From assembly GCA_027316975.1 (NCBI GenBank), contig DAHVFL010000017.1, positions 1 to 21,727 of the forward strand: a stretch of DNA of 21,727 nt, read 5' to 3'. Position numbers and translations under genes: made by a program. The first letter of the stretch is position 1; every line of letters starts with the position of its first letter. The stretch comes from Chloroflexota bacterium (GTDB lineage Bacteria > Chloroflexota > Ktedonobacteria > Ktedonobacterales > Ktedonobacteraceae). The notes beneath the pieces were generated by a model, which saw only the letters and a list, made by a program, of their open reading frames with translations, was not told the DNA's origin and searched no databases. Below are positions 21,174 to 21,727 of the stretch, in pieces.

Positions 21174-21727
21174 TCACAATTTCACAGGCTCAAATGGCGT
21201 GGCATATGGCCCGCGCACTACGATGTCCCAGCGATAGCCGAGCGCCCATTCTTGTTCGGTCACAGTATGGTCATACGCGGCGATCAGGCGCTGGCGCGCT
21301 GCCTCCGTCGGCACAGACTGCATGATGGGATCGATGCTGTGCAGCGGATCACCGGGAAAGTACATCTGCGTCACCAGGCGCGACAGGGCCGACGGCCCAA
21401 ACACCGAGAAATGGATATGCTCTGGTCGCCATGCATTGGGATGGTTCTTCCAGGGATACGCCCCCGGTCGAATGGTCAGGAAGCGGTACACCCCTTCTTT
21501 GTTCGTCAAACAGCGGCCAATACCGAGGAAGTTGGGATCGAGCGGCCCCGGCCATTGATCTCGCTTGTGCAGGTAGCGGCCCGCAGCGTTGGCCTGCCAG
21601 ATCTCCAGCAGCGTGTTCGGCACAGGCTCCCCGTGATCGTCGAGCACGCGGCCAGTCACGATGATACGCTGCCCGATGGCCTCGCCACCAGTCCCGGCAT
21701 TGCGCGTAAGATCGGCATCCTCAGGTG
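21174..21727 (-). CDS. pcaH: Protocatechuate 3,4-dioxygenase beta subunit (5' end beyond window)
   Basis: 184 codons of the catalytic beta subunit; the frame is open to the window edge (PEDADLTRNAGTGGEAIGQRIIVTGRVLDDHGEPVP), so the N-terminal ~50 residues are missing and the GTG at 21659 is internal. Non-haem Fe(III) ligands are all visible: Tyr in AAGRYLHKRDQ, Tyr in RPGAYPWKNH 39 residues later, and both His of the HIH in NAWRPEHIHFSVFG. The Arg of WRPEH is the conserved substrate/intermediate residue. The spacing matches the Pseudomonas ligands Tyr408, Tyr447, His460 and His462. The C-terminus is WALGYRWDIVVRGPYATPFE. It is followed after 18 bases by pcaG and forms the head of the visible pcaHGB operon; its promoter lies outside. 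Confidence 0.95.
   Translation of the reverse strand, partial: PEDADLTRNAGTGGEAIGQRIIVTGRVLDDHGEPVPNTLLEIWQANAAGRYLHKRDQWPGPLDPNFLGIGRCLTNKEGVYRFLTIRPGAYPWKNHPNAWRPEHIHFSVFGPSALSRLVTQMYFPGDPLHSIDPIMQSVPTEAARQRLIAAYDHTVTEQEWALGYRWDIVVRGPYATPFEPVKL

Overview
The window reads as chromosomal DNA of a soil-type, multicellular-lifestyle bacterium, most likely a Ktedonobacter-like member of the Chloroflexota. This is inference from gene content, not from a marker gene. The content includes ECF sigma factors, an XRE-HTH/NB-ARC (STAND) regulator, a membrane-anchored Ser/Thr kinase, a ThuA-type lipoprotein, a soluble cytochrome P450, an intein-bearing SNF2 helicase, and many dispersed palindromic repeats. 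The first ~4.8 kb is visibly more AT-rich than most of what follows. No rRNA, tRNA, CRISPR array or transposase gene was seen.

Layout. 1-2.5 kb (+): ECF sigma factor, a 39-aa membrane peptide, and an HTH-NB-ARC protein translationally coupled to it. 2.5-3.9 kb (-): a second ECF sigma factor overlapping a bifunctional-nuclease-fold (DUF151-like) protein. 3.9-4.8 kb: a small two-TM membrane protein (-) among structured non-coding repeats. 4.8-10.3 kb (+): a SNF2-family helicase interrupted in its Walker A motif by a 467-aa LAGLIDADG intein, followed by a SWIM zinc-finger partner. 10.3-12.2 kb (+): methylglyoxal synthase behind a long structured leader, a ~100-bp palindromic element, and a ThuA-domain lipoprotein. 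12.2-14.4 kb (+): a 35-bp perfect inverted repeat, O-acetylhomoserine sulfhydrylase (metY) and a CoA-binding protein. 14.4-15.2 kb: gene remnants, a frameshifted GNAT-like fragment (+) and the N-terminal part of an agmatinase-like gene (-). 15.5-17.1 kb: TfoX-like protein (+) convergent with a cytochrome P450 (-). 17.4-18.5 kb (+): Ser/Thr kinase with GFG in place of DFG. 18.5-19.05 kb: a stress-protein-like remnant and three REP-like repeats. 19.06 kb to the right edge (-): pcaH-pcaG-pcaB, of which pcaH runs off the window.

How the genes work together. The pca cluster encodes the protocatechuate branch of the beta-ketoadipate pathway: PcaHG opens the aromatic ring and PcaB cycloisomerises the product. 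The SNF2/SWIM pair is a conserved bacterial two-gene unit. The two sigma-factor units look like small regulatory cassettes. The most notable oddities are the in-frame 12-bp repeat array in pcaG, the intein, the GFG kinase, and a repeat family whose arms covary between copies.
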